A stretch of DNA of 64,000 nucleotides from Dysosmobacter sp. Marseille-Q4140 (GCA_018228705.1 CP073694.1:1984001-2048000), one strand, 5' to 3'; shown: positions 31,573-40,401, numbered from the stretch's first letter. The notes: generated from the letters alone by a model not told the origin. A program made the numbers and translations.

Positions 31573-32370
31573 ATGAAAACAGCATTGACCATTGCTGGAA
31601 GCGATTCCAGCGGAGGCGCCGGGATCCAGGCAGACATCAAGACCATGACGGCCAACGGCGTATACGCCATGAGCGCCGTCACGGCTCTCACTGCCCAGAA
31701 TACCACCGGCGTCACAGACATCCTGGAGGCCACCCCGGCCTTCCTGGCGGCGGAACTGGACGCGGTGTTCACCGACATCTATCCCGACGCCGTGAAGATC
31801 GGCATGGTCTCCTCCTCCGCCCTGATCGAGGTCATCGCCGACAAACTCCGCCAGTACGGCGCGGAGCGGATCGTGGTGGACCCGGTGATGGTGGCCACCT
31901 CCGGCGCCCGGCTGATCTCCGAGACGGCGGTGGAGACGCTGAAGGAGCGGCTGCTGCCCCTGGCCACAGTCCTGACCCCCAACATTCCGGAGGCGGAGCT
32001 GCTCTCCGGCATGACCATCACCGGCCCCGAGGGGATGGAGGCCGCCGCCCGGGCCATCAGCGAGCGCTACGGCTGCGCCGTGCTGTGCAAGGGCGGCCAC
32101 CAGATCAACGACGCCGACGACCTGCTCTGGCGCAACGGTACCGGAAAGTGGTTCCGGGGCCGCCGGATCGACAACCCCAACACCCACGGCACCGGCTGCA
32201 CCCTCTCCAGCGCCATCGCCTCCAACCTTGCCAAGGGCCATGACCTGGACACCTCCGTGGAGCGGGCCAAGGAGTACATCTCCGGCGCCCTGAGCGCCCA
32301 GCTGGACCTGGGCAGGGGCGCGGGGCCCATGAACCACATGTTTGACCTGAAAGGGGCGTTCGTGGAATGA
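31573..32370 (+). CDS. thiD: Hydroxymethylpyrimidine/phosphomethylpyrimidine kinase
   Basis: A 265-residue ribokinase-fold enzyme making HMP-PP by two phosphorylations. It starts with ALTIAGSDSSGGAGIQAD (about 4-21), and has VDPVMVATSG near 99, LTPNIPEAELL near 134, and NTHGTGCTLSSAIASNLAKG near 204-223 with the catalytic GTGC turn. It overlaps the next gene by 4 bp. No thiC is seen, so HMP is probably imported (cytX) or salvaged (tenA). Confidence 0.97.
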   Translation: MKTALTIAGSDSSGGAGIQADIKTMTANGVYAMSAVTALTAQNTTGVTDILEATPAFLAAELDAVFTDIYPDAVKIGMVSSSALIEVIADKLRQYGAERIVVDPVMVATSGARLISETAVETLKERLLPLATVLTPNIPEAELLSGMTITGPEGMEAAARAISERYGCAVLCKGGHQINDADDLLWRNGTGKWFRGRRIDNPNTHGTGCTLSSAIASNLAKGHDLDTSVERAKEYISGALSAQLDLGRGAGPMNHMFDLKGAFVE

Positions 32371-32978
32371 CCGCCCTTGTCATCACCGCGGTGTTCGCCG
32401 TGGTCTATCTGGCGGTGACGGTGTGGCTGTGCCGGGGGCTGCGGCTGAACGCCCGGGCGCTGTGCCTGGGGGGCGTGCTCTGCGCTCTGACGCTGGTGCT
32501 GGCTACCATCCGCATCCCCCTGCCCACCGGGTCCAACATCACCTGTGGGTCCTGGATCCCCCTGATGCTGGCGGCGCTGGTGTACGACTACCGCCTGTCC
32601 ATGGTGACGGGCTGGGTGTGCGGCATCCTGGCTATGATCCTTATTCCGGGCTGGGAGGCGGTCCACTGGGCCCAGATCTTCGTGCAGCAGCTGGTGTGCT
32701 TTTCCTGCCTGGGCTACGCCGGGGTCTTCGGCGGGGACAAGCGGTGGAAGGCCGTGTGCGGTATGGCGCTGGCCGTGGCGATCCGCTGCGCGGGCCATGT
32801 GCTCAGCGGCGTGATCTTCTACTCCCAGAACGCCTGGGACGGCTGGGGTGCCTGGGGATACAGCCTGGTGTACAACTCTCCCCGCCTGGTGGAGGGCATT
32901 TTGAGCATCGTGATCGTATCGGTCCTGCCGCTGCGGGTGCTGCGGCGGACCATGCTGAGAGAAGGAGGTGCGGCATGA
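32367..32978 (+). CDS. ECF transporter S component, probably thiamin (ThiT-like)
   Basis: A 203-residue membrane protein with six likely helices, basic C-terminal tail, and an ECF S-component look: LGGVLCALTLVLATIRIPLP at the first conserved helix and W-rich loops (GSWIPLMLAALVYDYR, NAWDGWGAWGYS). Its place between thiD and tenA, overlapping each by 4 bp, and under a TPP riboswitch make thiamin or its precursor the likely substrate. ThiT is the best guess; another precursor-specific S component is possible. Confidence 0.75.
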   Translation: MTALVITAVFAVVYLAVTVWLCRGLRLNARALCLGGVLCALTLVLATIRIPLPTGSNITCGSWIPLMLAALVYDYRLSMVTGWVCGILAMILIPGWEAVHWAQIFVQQLVCFSCLGYAGVFGGDKRWKAVCGMALAVAIRCAGHVLSGVIFYSQNAWDGWGAWGYSLVYNSPRLVEGILSIVIVSVLPLRVLRRTMLREGGAA

Positions 32979-33637
32979 GCACTGTGGAACGGCTGCTGAA
33001 GGCCACGGAGGACATCTGGGCGGGGTATCACGACAAGCCCTTCGTCCGGGGACTGGGTGACGGCACCCTGGACGTAAAGAAGTTCCGCCGCTACATCATC
33101 CAGGACTACTGGTATCTCATGGACTACACCAAGGTCTTTGCCGTGGGCGTGGCCAAGAGCCACAGCGTGGAGGTCATGAAGCTCTTCGCCAAGTACATCC
33201 AGGCCATTCTGGACGGCGAGGTCAACGTCCACAACGGCTACATGGCCGATTTCGGCATCACCCAGGAGGAACTGGACCGGACGCCCATCGCCCAGGACAA
33301 CCGCTCCTATACCGCTTACATGCTCAGCGTGGCCTACAAGGGCGGCGAGGCCGAGGTGCTCACCGCCATCTTCTCCTGCGCGTACAGCTACGAGGTCATC
33401 GCCCGCAAAATCGTGGCCGAGCGGCCCGACGCCCCCAACCACCCCCTGTACGGCCGGTGGGTCCGGGGCTACATCACCGAGCGCTACACCGGCAACAACG
33501 TGATCCTGAAGGACATGCTGGAGCGGCTGACGGCGGACTACACCGAAGCCCAGCTCCGCCGTCTGGAGGAGATCTTCACCGCCTGTTCCCGGTACGAGGC
33601 ATCCTTCTGGGACATGGCCTGGGAGGAGCGGGACTGA
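32975..33637 (+). CDS. tenA: TenA family thiaminase II / aminopyrimidine aminohydrolase
   Basis: A 220-residue all-helical protein that converts aminomethyl-HMP from degraded thiamin to HMP. Key family stretches are FRRYIIQDYWYLMDYTKVFA (about 37-56, with the substrate-binding Asp and Tyr), the catalytic cysteine in FSCAYSYEVIA near 137 and a conserved YITERYTG near 166. It overlaps the upstream membrane gene by 4 bp, so it is coupled. It feeds ThiD. Confidence 0.95.
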   Translation: MSTVERLLKATEDIWAGYHDKPFVRGLGDGTLDVKKFRRYIIQDYWYLMDYTKVFAVGVAKSHSVEVMKLFAKYIQAILDGEVNVHNGYMADFGITQEELDRTPIAQDNRSYTAYMLSVAYKGGEAEVLTAIFSCAYSYEVIARKIVAERPDAPNHPLYGRWVRGYITERYTGNNVILKDMLERLTADYTEAQLRRLEEIFTACSRYEASFWDMAWEERD

Positions 33638-33662
33638 GCGGCCCGCGGAGAAAGGAGCAGAT

Positions 33663-34835
33663 ATGAAAAAGACCTCGACCTTTCAAAACGCACTCATCTG
33701 GTTCGGCGCCGGCGTCTCCCTGGCGGAGATCCTGACCGGCACCTACTTCGCCCCCCTGGGCATGGCCAGGGGTCTGGCCGCCGTGGTGGTCGGCCATGTG
33801 ATCGGCTGCGCCATGATGCTGCTGGCGGGCCTCATCGGCGGCCGCACCGGCCGCAGCGCCATGGAGACGGTGAAGATGTCCTTCGGTCAGAAGGGCGGAC
33901 TGCTCTTCGCCTTTTTGAACGTTTTGCAGCTGCTGGGCTGGACCGCCATCATGATCTACGACGGGGCCCTGGCCATCGGCGGCATCTTCAACGTGGGCCG
34001 CTGGGTCTGGTGCCTGGTGATCGGCGGGCTCATCGTGGTGTGGATCCTGGTGGGCGTCACCAACCTGGGACTTCTCAACAAGATCGCCATGGCGGCGCTG
34101 CTCGTCCTGACGGTGGTGCTGTGCAGGGTGATCTTCTTCTCCGGCGCGCCGGCGGGCGGCGATCTGGGGGAGGCCATGACCTTCGGCGCCGCGGTGGAGC
34201 TGGCAGTGGCTATGCCCCTGAGCTGGCTGCCGCTGATCTCCGACTACACCCGGGAGGCGGAAAAGCCCGTCCGGGCCACCGTAGCCAGCGTGGTGGTGTA
34301 CGGCCTGGTGTCCTGCTGGATGTACGTCATCGGCATGGGCGCCGCCATCTACACCGGCGAGTACGACATCGCCGCCATCATGGTGAAGGCAGGCCTTGGT
34401 ATCGCGGCTTTGGTGATTCTGATTCTCTCCACCGTGACCACCACCTTCCTGGACGCCTGGTCCGCCGGCATTTCCGCCGAGTCCCTGTCCAAAAAGCTCA
34501 GCGGCAAGTGGACTGCCGTGGCGGTGACGGTGATCGGCGTGGCGGGGGCCATCCTCTTCCCCATGGACGACATCACCGATTTTCTCTATCTGATCGGCTC
34601 CGTGTTCGCCCCCATGATCGCCATTCAGATCGCCGACACCTTCCTTCTGCGGCAGGATCACTTCCGGCAGGATGTGGACGGGTGGAACCTGGGCATCTGG
34701 CTGGTGGGCTTCGCCGCCTATCGCCTGCTGATGCGGGCGGACATCCTCCTGGGCTATACCCTGGCGGACATGGTGCTGACGGTGGCGCTGTGTCTGGGGG
34801 TCCACGCCCTGCGCCGGACCCGGTCGGCTGTATGA
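33663..34835 (+). CDS. cytX: Hydroxymethylpyrimidine transporter, NCS1 family (CytX-like)
   Basis: A 390-residue permease with about 12 helices of the nucleobase:cation symporter-1 family. The N-terminus (NALIWFGAGVSLAEILTGTY) carries the NCS1 sodium/substrate helix and PLSWLPLISDYTREAEKP near 185-202 is typical. CytX proteins are assigned to HMP uptake from thi-box linkage; that fits here, as the gene is last in a riboswitch operon with thiD and tenA. A terminator follows at 12 bp. Confidence 0.92.
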   Translation: MKKTSTFQNALIWFGAGVSLAEILTGTYFAPLGMARGLAAVVVGHVIGCAMMLLAGLIGGRTGRSAMETVKMSFGQKGGLLFAFLNVLQLLGWTAIMIYDGALAIGGIFNVGRWVWCLVIGGLIVVWILVGVTNLGLLNKIAMAALLVLTVVLCRVIFFSGAPAGGDLGEAMTFGAAVELAVAMPLSWLPLISDYTREAEKPVRATVASVVVYGLVSCWMYVIGMGAAIYTGEYDIAAIMVKAGLGIAALVILILSTVTTTFLDAWSAGISAESLSKKLSGKWTAVAVTVIGVAGAILFPMDDITDFLYLIGSVFAPMIAIQIADTFLLRQDHFRQDVDGWNLGIWLVGFAAYRLLMRADILLGYTLADMVLTVALCLGVHALRRTRSAV

Positions 34836-34845
34836 CCTTTATAAA

Positions 34846-34886
34846 GGAGAGCAGACAACGCCTTGGCGATGTCTGCTCCCCTTTTT
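34846..34886 (+). terminator. Terminator of the thiE operon
   Basis: An 8-bp stem GAGCAGAC/GTCTGCTC (34849-34856 with 34871-34878), with an inner CGCC/GGCG stem, is followed by CCCTTTTTG, 13 bp after cytX. Confidence 0.88.
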
Positions 34887-34970
34887 GTCTGTTTTTTACA
34901 GAAAATAAAAAAAGCATTTGGAAAAATTTCTGCGGGTGGTCCAAAAAAATTTGCAGACAACGATTTCGGG

Positions 34971-34999
34971 TTGACTTTTTTCTGCCGCTCCCGTATGGT
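34971..34999 (+). promoter_or_regulatory. Promoter upstream of the small membrane protein and lactate permease
   Basis: TTGACT (34971-34976) and TATGGT (34994-34999), 17-bp spacer, 41 bp before the small gene. The preceding 80 bp are markedly AT-rich and could hold regulator sites; I see no clear palindrome. Confidence 0.65.
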
Positions 35000-35040
35000 A
35001 AATATCACAAACACACGCCAACGAGAAAGGAGAAGGGATC

Positions 35041-35301
35041 ATGCGTCAGGTTGCTACCGCTGCCCCCATGACCGCCGCAGCATTCGCTGGGGAGGCCTTC
35101 TCCTGCGCCCGTGCCAATGGCGCCTCCTGCGCCGCTCATACCGCCATCCTGCTGGACGCCATCATTATGGCGTCCATTATTGTTATTCTGGGGATTTTGT
35201 CCGTTTCCCTGCTGGGCCTGATTGGCCTGCTGCTGATTACCCTGGTAGTGCTGCTGGCGCTGCCCCGCCGTCCGAGAGACCGGCGTTCCCGTTTTCGCTG
35301 A
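35041..35301 (+). CDS. Small hydrophobic protein of unknown function
   Basis: An 86-residue product with an Ala-rich N-terminus containing two cysteines, one or two very hydrophobic Ile/Leu-rich helices (about 36-72) and a basic Arg-rich tail. GAAAGGAGAAGG precedes the ATG and there is a promoter 5' and a terminator 3', so it is a full transcription unit. I do not recognise a family. It may be an independent small membrane protein or a leader controlling readthrough into the lactate permease gene 87 bp downstream. Confidence 0.6.
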   Translation: MRQVATAAPMTAAAFAGEAFSCARANGASCAAHTAILLDAIIMASIIVILGILSVSLLGLIGLLLITLVVLLALPRRPRDRRSRFR

Positions 35302-35317
35302 TACGTTCGTATACAGA

Positions 35318-35358
35318 GAAGGGGGCCCCGTCTTTCAGACGGAGCCCCCTTCTTTTTG
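35318..35358 (+). terminator. Terminator or attenuator before the lactate permease gene
   Basis: A 10-bp stem AGAAGGGGGC/GCCCCCTTCT with an inner CGTC/GACG stem and a TTTTTG run. Since the permease gene starts 30 bp later with no separate promoter visible, readthrough here would control permease expression. Confidence 0.88.
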
Positions 35359-35388
35359 TATAAAGCAAAGGAGAGAGAGGTCTGCATT

Positions 35389-36933
35389 ATGGGTTTCATC
35401 AATTTCGTGTTGGCAATCAGCCCCATCGCATTCGTGCTGGTGGGCATCCTGGCGTTCAAAAAGCCCGCCATGAAGGTGGCGCCGCTGGCGCTGGTGTGGA
35501 CGATGCTGCTGGCGTTCACGTATTTCAACATCAGCGGTCTGACCTTCCAGGAGAACGTCGTGGTCCTGGACGGCCTGTTGTGGAAGGGCATCAAGGAGGG
35601 CCTGAAGATCGTGGCCATGGTCTTTGGCGCCTTCGTCATCCTCAACACCCTCAAGCGCACCGGCGCCATTGAGGACGTGAAGAACACCGTGGCCCGGGTC
35701 AGCGGCCAGGACCGCCGGGTCCAGCTGATCGTGGTGGGCATGATGGTGCCCATCTTCCTGGAGGGCGCCGCCGGCGCCGGCGCCCCTGCCGCCATCGCCG
35801 CCCCCTTCCTGGTGGCTCTGGGCTTTGACCCCATCACCGCCATCGCCGTGGCCCTGCTGGGCGACGCCACTCCCTGCTCCTGGGGCGGCGCGGGATTGAC
35901 CACCATCAACGGCGGCGCGGCCCTGGTGGAGGCCGGGATCTCCACCAACGCCCTCAACTCCGCCATGGTGGGCCGCATCCACATGTTCGGCGTGCTCATC
36001 ATCCCCTTCCTGATGGTGGCGCTGGCCTTCGGCCGCAAGGGCTTCCGCAGCATCGTGCCCTATCTGTTCTACTCCGGCATCACCTCCGGCGCCATCATGT
36101 TCCTCATCAGCAACTTCGTGGGTCCGGAGATCACCTCCATGGGCACCGGCCTTCTGTCCATCCTGCTGAGCGTGGTCTATGTGAAGTTCGTGCCCATCAA
36201 GACGCCCGAGGAGTACCGCTACCAGTTCCACAAGGACGCCCGGCAGCAGTACAGCGCCTTCCGCGCCATGTCTCCCTACATCTACATGCTCATCATGCTG
36301 CCGGCGGTCCGCTATCTGGTCCCCATGTTCGTGGAAAACGGCTTCGCCCTGCTGTGCACCTTCGGCTACATCGTCTGGGTGGACGTGGTCATCTTCATCT
36401 GCGCCATTCTGGGCGCCCTGACCCTGCGGGTCAAGAAGGATGAGCTCTTCGAGGTCTTCCGCATGACCGCACGCAATGTGATGCCCGTGCTGATCACCAT
36501 GGGCAGCCTGTTGGTCCTGGCCTACATCATGCAGGCCGAGAGCACCGGCATGATGAGCCTCATCGCCGGCGACATCGCCGCCCTGGCCGGCACCCTCTAT
36601 CCCGCCGCCGCCGTGCTGATCGGCTCCCTGGGCTCCTTCATCACCGGCACGGGCCTGGGCTCCAACATCATGTTCGCCGGCATGCACACCGAGGCCGCGG
36701 CGACCCTGGGCATGAACCCCATCACCGTGTTCGCCGGGCAGAACGCCGGCGCCTCCCTGGGCAACCTGATCTGCCCCAACAACACCGTGGCCGCCTGCGC
36801 CACCGTGGGCGAGGTGGGCAACGAGAACAAGGTCATGCGCAAGACCCTGGTGGCCTTCGCCGTGATCCTGGTGGAGTACATGGTGCTTGCCATGCTCTAC
36901 ACTCTGGTCCTGTTCCCCAATTTCGGCATGTGA
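35389..36933 (+). CDS. lctP: L-lactate permease (LctP family)
   Basis: A 514-residue permease with about 12-14 helices. The family core is EGAAGAGAPAAIAAPFLVAL (about 124-143) and LLGDATPCSWGGAGLTTINGG (the 158-178 region), with a second repeat FITGTGLGSNIMFAGMHTEA and GQNAGASLGNLICPNNTVAA near the C-terminus. It should co-transport lactate or glycolate with protons. The ATG after GGAGAGAGAGG is chosen over an in-frame start 11 codons earlier. A 2-hydroxyacid dehydrogenase follows 170 bp on. Confidence 0.94.
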   Translation: MGFINFVLAISPIAFVLVGILAFKKPAMKVAPLALVWTMLLAFTYFNISGLTFQENVVVLDGLLWKGIKEGLKIVAMVFGAFVILNTLKRTGAIEDVKNTVARVSGQDRRVQLIVVGMMVPIFLEGAAGAGAPAAIAAPFLVALGFDPITAIAVALLGDATPCSWGGAGLTTINGGAALVEAGISTNALNSAMVGRIHMFGVLIIPFLMVALAFGRKGFRSIVPYLFYSGITSGAIMFLISNFVGPEITSMGTGLLSILLSVVYVKFVPIKTPEEYRYQFHKDARQQYSAFRAMSPYIYMLIMLPAVRYLVPMFVENGFALLCTFGYIVWVDVVIFICAILGALTLRVKKDELFEVFRMTARNVMPVLITMGSLLVLAYIMQAESTGMMSLIAGDIAALAGTLYPAAAVLIGSLGSFITGTGLGSNIMFAGMHTEAAATLGMNPITVFAGQNAGASLGNLICPNNTVAACATVGEVGNENKVMRKTLVAFAVILVEYMVLAMLYTLVLFPNFGM

Positions 36934-37056
36934 TCCCGTCTGGAGACGGACCTCTCTCCGCCGATGCGGTCCGCGGTCCATCCCGGGGCCGCGGGCCGCG
37001 GAGGCATCAACGGAGAGCCGCCTCCTCTGTCTGATAAACCAACACAATTCAAGCGG

Positions 37057-37084
37057 CGCGGGGGACCGGACCGGTCCCCCGCCC
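37057..37084 (+). repeat. GGGGGACCG/CGGTCCCCC hairpin before the dehydrogenase
   Basis: A perfect 12-bp-arm GC hairpin lies 7 bp before the ribosome binding site of the dehydrogenase gene. The core GGGGGACCG...CGGTCCCCC recurs at 44981 and 45168. So close to the start it could influence translation or mRNA stability. Confidence 0.65.
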
Positions 37085-37103
37085 AAACAGGAGGAAATGC
37101 GAT

Positions 37104-38054
37104 ATGAAAACGAGAAAAGTCGGCGTTGTGGGTCTGGGCCATGTGGGTGCCCACGTGGCGTACGCCCTGGCCGTCCAGGGCATCGCGGATGAGCTGGTGC
37201 TGGTGGATATGGACGCGAAGAAGGTGGCCAGCGAGTGCCAGGACCTGCGGGACGCCGCCGCGTACCTGCCCCACCGGGTCCATGTGGCCGTGGGCGACTT
37301 CGCGGACCTGGGCGACTGCGACGTCATCGTCAACTCCACCGGCAAGATCGACATTCTGCGGGCCAACCAGAACCGGGTGGACGAGATGGACTTCACCATC
37401 CGGGCCGTCCGGGGCTATGTGGACAAGATCAAGGCCAGCGGCTTTGACGGCGTGCTGGTGAACATCACCAACCCCTGCGACATCGTCACCCGGGAGCTGA
37501 GCCTGGGTCTGGGCCTGCCCAAGGGCCGGGTCTTCGGCACCGGCACGGGCCTGGACACCTCCCGCCTGCTCTCCGCCCTGGCCCGGCAGACCGGCATCGA
37601 CCACAAGTCCATCACCGCCTACATGCTGGGCGAGCACGGCAACGACCAGTTCGCCCCCTGGTCCTGCGTCAGCTTCCGGGGCAAGCCCCTGGCCGACTGG
37701 GCCAAGACCGACGAGAAGTTCCGCTTTGACGGCGACGCCCTCCAGAAGGAGGCCATCGGCGGCGGCTGGGTCACCTTCTCCGGCAAGTTCTGCACCGAGT
37801 ACGGCATCGCCACCACTGCCGCCCGGATGGTCAGCATCGTCCTCCACGACGAGAAGGCCATCATGCCCGCCAGCGCGGAGCTGTGCGGCGAGTACGGAGA
37901 GAGCGGACTGTTCGTGGGCGTGCCCTGCGTCATCGGCAAGAACGGCGTGGAGGAAGTGGTGGAGCTGCCCCTCACCCCCGAGGAGCAGGCCAAATTCCAC
38001 GCCTGCTGCGACGGCGTCCGCAAGAATATGGAGCACCTCAAGGAGATCCCCTGA
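37104..38054 (+). CDS. L-lactate / L-2-hydroxyacid dehydrogenase
   Basis: A 316-residue NAD-dependent enzyme of the LDH/MDH family. The dinucleotide loop is GLGHVGAHVAY (about 10-20) with an aspartate at the end of the second strand (LVDMD), the active-site arginine lies in NQNRVDEMDF near 94-100, NITNPCDIVTR contains the N and D/R signature, and the proton-relay histidine is in GEHGNDQF near 178. The specificity loop lacks the usual Q-K-P-G-E-T-R of lactate dehydrogenase, and GEHGN resembles L-2-hydroxyisocaproate dehydrogenases, so the substrate may be a longer 2-oxoacid. The neighbouring permease favours lactate or a relative. Confidence 0.85.
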   Translation: MKTRKVGVVGLGHVGAHVAYALAVQGIADELVLVDMDAKKVASECQDLRDAAAYLPHRVHVAVGDFADLGDCDVIVNSTGKIDILRANQNRVDEMDFTIRAVRGYVDKIKASGFDGVLVNITNPCDIVTRELSLGLGLPKGRVFGTGTGLDTSRLLSALARQTGIDHKSITAYMLGEHGNDQFAPWSCVSFRGKPLADWAKTDEKFRFDGDALQKEAIGGGWVTFSGKFCTEYGIATTAARMVSIVLHDEKAIMPASAELCGEYGESGLFVGVPCVIGKNGVEEVVELPLTPEEQAKFHACCDGVRKNMEHLKEIP

Positions 38055-38077
38055 GCGTTTGCAAGGGTCTGAACGAC

Positions 38078-38115
38078 ACAGCGCCGCCCCGAAAGGGGCG
38101 GCGCTGTTGTGTTTT
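38078..38115 (+). terminator. Terminator after the dehydrogenase
   Basis: A 13-bp perfect GC stem with GAAA loop (38078-38107) followed by TGTGTTTTG. It also faces the convergent nfo gene. Confidence 0.85.
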
Positions 38116-38146
38116 GAGACGGGTCTGCGCGGTCTGCGCGACGGGG

Positions 38147-38977
38147 TCAGTCCTCCGCCGCCCGGCGCAGCAGGGCGATCTCCCGGGCGTAGCCGGCAAG
38201 GTCGTTGGGGGTCTCCAGGCAGAAGGGCAGGTCCCGCAGGGCCGGGTGCCGCACCACCCGCACCAGGGCCTCCAGGCCGATACAGCCTTTCCCAATGCAC
38301 GCATGGCGGTCCTTGCGGCTGCCCAGGGGGTTCTTGCTGTCGTTGAGGTGGATGGCCCGAAGCCGGTCCAGGCCGATAATGCGGTCAAATTCCGCCAGCA
38401 CGCCGTCAAGGTCGGCGGCGATGTCGTAGCCCGCGTCCCAGACGTGGCAGGTGTCCAGGCAGACCCCCACCTTCTCCCCCAGCTCCACCCGGTCCAAAAT
38501 GGCGCGGAGCGATTCAAAGCTGCCGCCCACCTCGCTGCCCTTGCCGGACATGGTCTCCAGCAGCACGGTGGTGGTCTGGTCCGGCCGCAGCAGGGCGTTG
38601 AGCCCCGCGGCGATCAGCGCCGTGCCGGTCTCCTCCCCCTGGCCCACGTGGCTGCCGGGGTGGAAATTATAGAGCTGCCCCGGCAGGTGCTCCAGCCGCC
38701 GCAGGTCGTCGGCCATGGTCTCCAGGGCGAAGGCGCGGTTTTCCTCCCTGGCGCCGCAGAGGTTCAGGGTGTAGGGCGCATGGGCCACCACCGGGGCGAA
38801 GCGGTGCTCCGCCATCAGCGCCGTCAGCGCCGCCGCGTCGGCCTCGTCCAGGTCCTTGGCCCGGCTGCCCCGGGGATTGCGGGTGAAAAACTGAAAGGTG
38901 TCGGCGCCCAGCTCCAGAGCCTGGCGGCCCATGGCGGCAAAGCCCTTGGAGCTGGAGAGGTGACAGCCGATGTGCAT
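38147..38977 (-). CDS. nfo: Endonuclease IV
   Basis: A 276-residue TIM-barrel AP endonuclease with three zinc ions. Metal-binding stretches include [14 protein letters not shown] near 104-117, [14 protein letters not shown] near 140-153, [13 protein letters not shown] near 173-185, [20 protein letters not shown] near 213-232 and LETPND near 256. The ATG follows GGGAGG at 8 nt; the frame extends 23 codons upstream from a TTG but without a ribosome site. With exoA, the genome carries both AP endonuclease families. Confidence 0.96.
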   Translation of the reverse strand: MHIGCHLSSSKGFAAMGRQALELGADTFQFFTRNPRGSRAKDLDEADAAALTALMAEHRFAPVVAHAPYTLNLCGAREENRAFALETMADDLRRLEHLPGQLYNFHPGSHVGQGEETGTALIAAGLNALLRPDQTTTVLLETMSGKGSEVGGSFESLRAILDRVELGEKVGVCLDTCHVWDAGYDIAADLDGVLAEFDRIIGLDRLRAIHLNDSKNPLGSRKDRHACIGKGCIGLEALVRVVRHPALRDLPFCLETPNDLAGYAREIALLRRAAED

Positions 38978-39097
38978 GAGGCAGGCCTCCCTTGGTGTTT
39001 TTTTCAGCATACCACAGGCGGCCGTCCCTGTCACCGGCAAATGCAACAGCCGGTCCGCCCCTGGGGGAGAACAGGCAGAAAAGCGGCGCAGCGCCGC

Positions 39098-39262
39098 TCA
39101 AGGGTGATGGGTGGGGTGCGCGGGGACGTCCTCCTCCTCGATAAACAGCTCTTCCGCCCGCCTCTGGGTCTCCATCAGGCTGACCTGCAGCCGCCGCAGG
39201 GATTCCTCCGCGTCGGTGATGGCGTTGAAGAGGAGCAAGTATTCTCTCGGAATATTCAGCAT
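39098..39262 (-). CDS. Small conserved-looking protein of unknown function
   Basis: A 54-residue acidic, mostly helical protein (LLLFNAITDAEESLRRLQ then METQRRAEELFIEEED) that may form a short coiled coil, with a His-rich tail. The ATG is 11 nt after AAAGGA; longer versions from upstream starts lack ribosome sites. I do not know its function. It lies alone between nfo and a secreted nuclease gene on the same strand. Confidence 0.6.
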   Translation of the reverse strand: MLNIPREYLLLFNAITDAEESLRRLQVSLMETQRRAEELFIEEEDVPAHPTHHP

Positions 39263-39390
39263 TTGGTATCCGTCCTTTCTGATACGGCACAAGATGTAGG
39301 AACTTTCCATATCATACACAAACGCTCGGAGAGATTCTGTCTGAATTTGTCGAGAAGCTCGACAATTTGAAAAAAATGGAGGGAGCGAGG

Positions 39391-39433
39391 GAAAAAACAC
39401 GGGACGGAGGCGGATGGTGCCGCTCCGTCCCGA
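39391..39433 (-). terminator. Terminator of the secreted nuclease gene
   Basis: On the minus strand a 13-bp GC stem (39419-39431 with 39401-39413) is followed by TGTTTTTTCC. Confidence 0.9.
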
Positions 39434-39457
39434 AAAAGGGGATCTGGTGCCGGAAAA

Positions 39458-40378
39458 TCAGGGATTGCACTGTCCGCAGGGGGCATAGCCCTCGGCGATC
39501 AGGTCCTCCCGGCTGCCGGTGTAGCTCTGCCGGTTCTCCTCCTTGATGGAGGCGGCGCCGGCGCAGTCGGGGTCGTGGAACTTCATGGAGCTGGTGTTGA
39601 GGACGTAGGTCTCCTCCCCGGCTTCCGCGGCGCCGGAGTTGGCGTCGGCGTCGCTGTCGGAGGGGGCGGCGTCGGAGGTATTGGGCGCCTCCCCGGTGAG
39701 CCAGCTGTCCCCGGTGGCGTAGTCGATGGTGATGCCGGGCTGGCAGTTGTAGACGTAGACGTTGAAGCAAACGCCCTCGCCGCCGTCCTCCACGGACAGC
39801 GCCTCCATCTGGACGCCCCGGGCCACCAGCTCCGTCCCGGAAAAGACGGGCGTCACCCGGTAGAGCACGTGGTTGCCGGTGTCCTGTACGTAGTCCGCCA
39901 CCTCATTTTCAAAGGGCAGCATCCCCTCCACGTTCATATAGCGGGTGCCGGTGATGAGATTTTCTTCGTTGGCGTTCTCCCCGGTCAGCTGGTAGCCGAT
40001 CAGGTGGCAGCGGTTGTAGAGGTACTTGCCGTCCACAGAGTCGTATTTGACTGTCTGCCAGCCGGAGGGCTTCACCTGACCGATCTCCCCCCGCTCCTCC
40101 GTGGGCATCAGGTCGGTGCCCACATTGGCCTCCGCCGGGCCGCAGCGGCCCAGCAGGTCCAGGGGGCTGTATGTCTCGTAGGAGGCCGTGGGCAGGTCCT
40201 CCCGGTCAAAGGAGGGCTGGTTGTCCTCCAGGACCACGTAAGGCTCGCCGGAGAAGGCGGGCACGTCCTCCAGCGAAAAGGACTGGGCGGGCAGGAACAG
40301 GTCCCGCTGGGTGTAGGCGGTCAGGGCGGCGCAGCACAGCAGCGCCAGGGGCACCAGCTTTTTCAGCAGCTTTTTCAA
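39458..40378 (-). CDS. Secreted DNA/RNA non-specific endonuclease
   Basis: A 306-residue exported nuclease. A signal/anchor helix (about 7-23) precedes a streptococcal-DNase-type domain: RCHLIGYQLTGENANEENLI (about 124-143) holds the active-site histidine and the metal asparagine. A Ser/Asp/Ala-rich linker (about 230-255) leads to a C-terminal module YVLNTSSMKFHDPDC...PCGQC, probably a small zinc-binding unit found on several Firmicute secreted proteins. The start is a TTG six nt after AAAGGAG. Likely role: scavenging extracellular nucleic acids. Confidence 0.87.
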   Translation of the reverse strand: MKKLLKKLVPLALLCCAALTAYTQRDLFLPAQSFSLEDVPAFSGEPYVVLEDNQPSFDREDLPTASYETYSPLDLLGRCGPAEANVGTDLMPTEERGEIGQVKPSGWQTVKYDSVDGKYLYNRCHLIGYQLTGENANEENLITGTRYMNVEGMLPFENEVADYVQDTGNHVLYRVTPVFSGTELVARGVQMEALSVEDGGEGVCFNVYVYNCQPGITIDYATGDSWLTGEAPNTSDAAPSDSDADANSGAAEAGEETYVLNTSSMKFHDPDCAGAASIKEENRQSYTGSREDLIAEGYAPCGQCNP

Positions 40379-40401
40379 GGGCGTCTCCTTTCTCACGGCA
40401 G

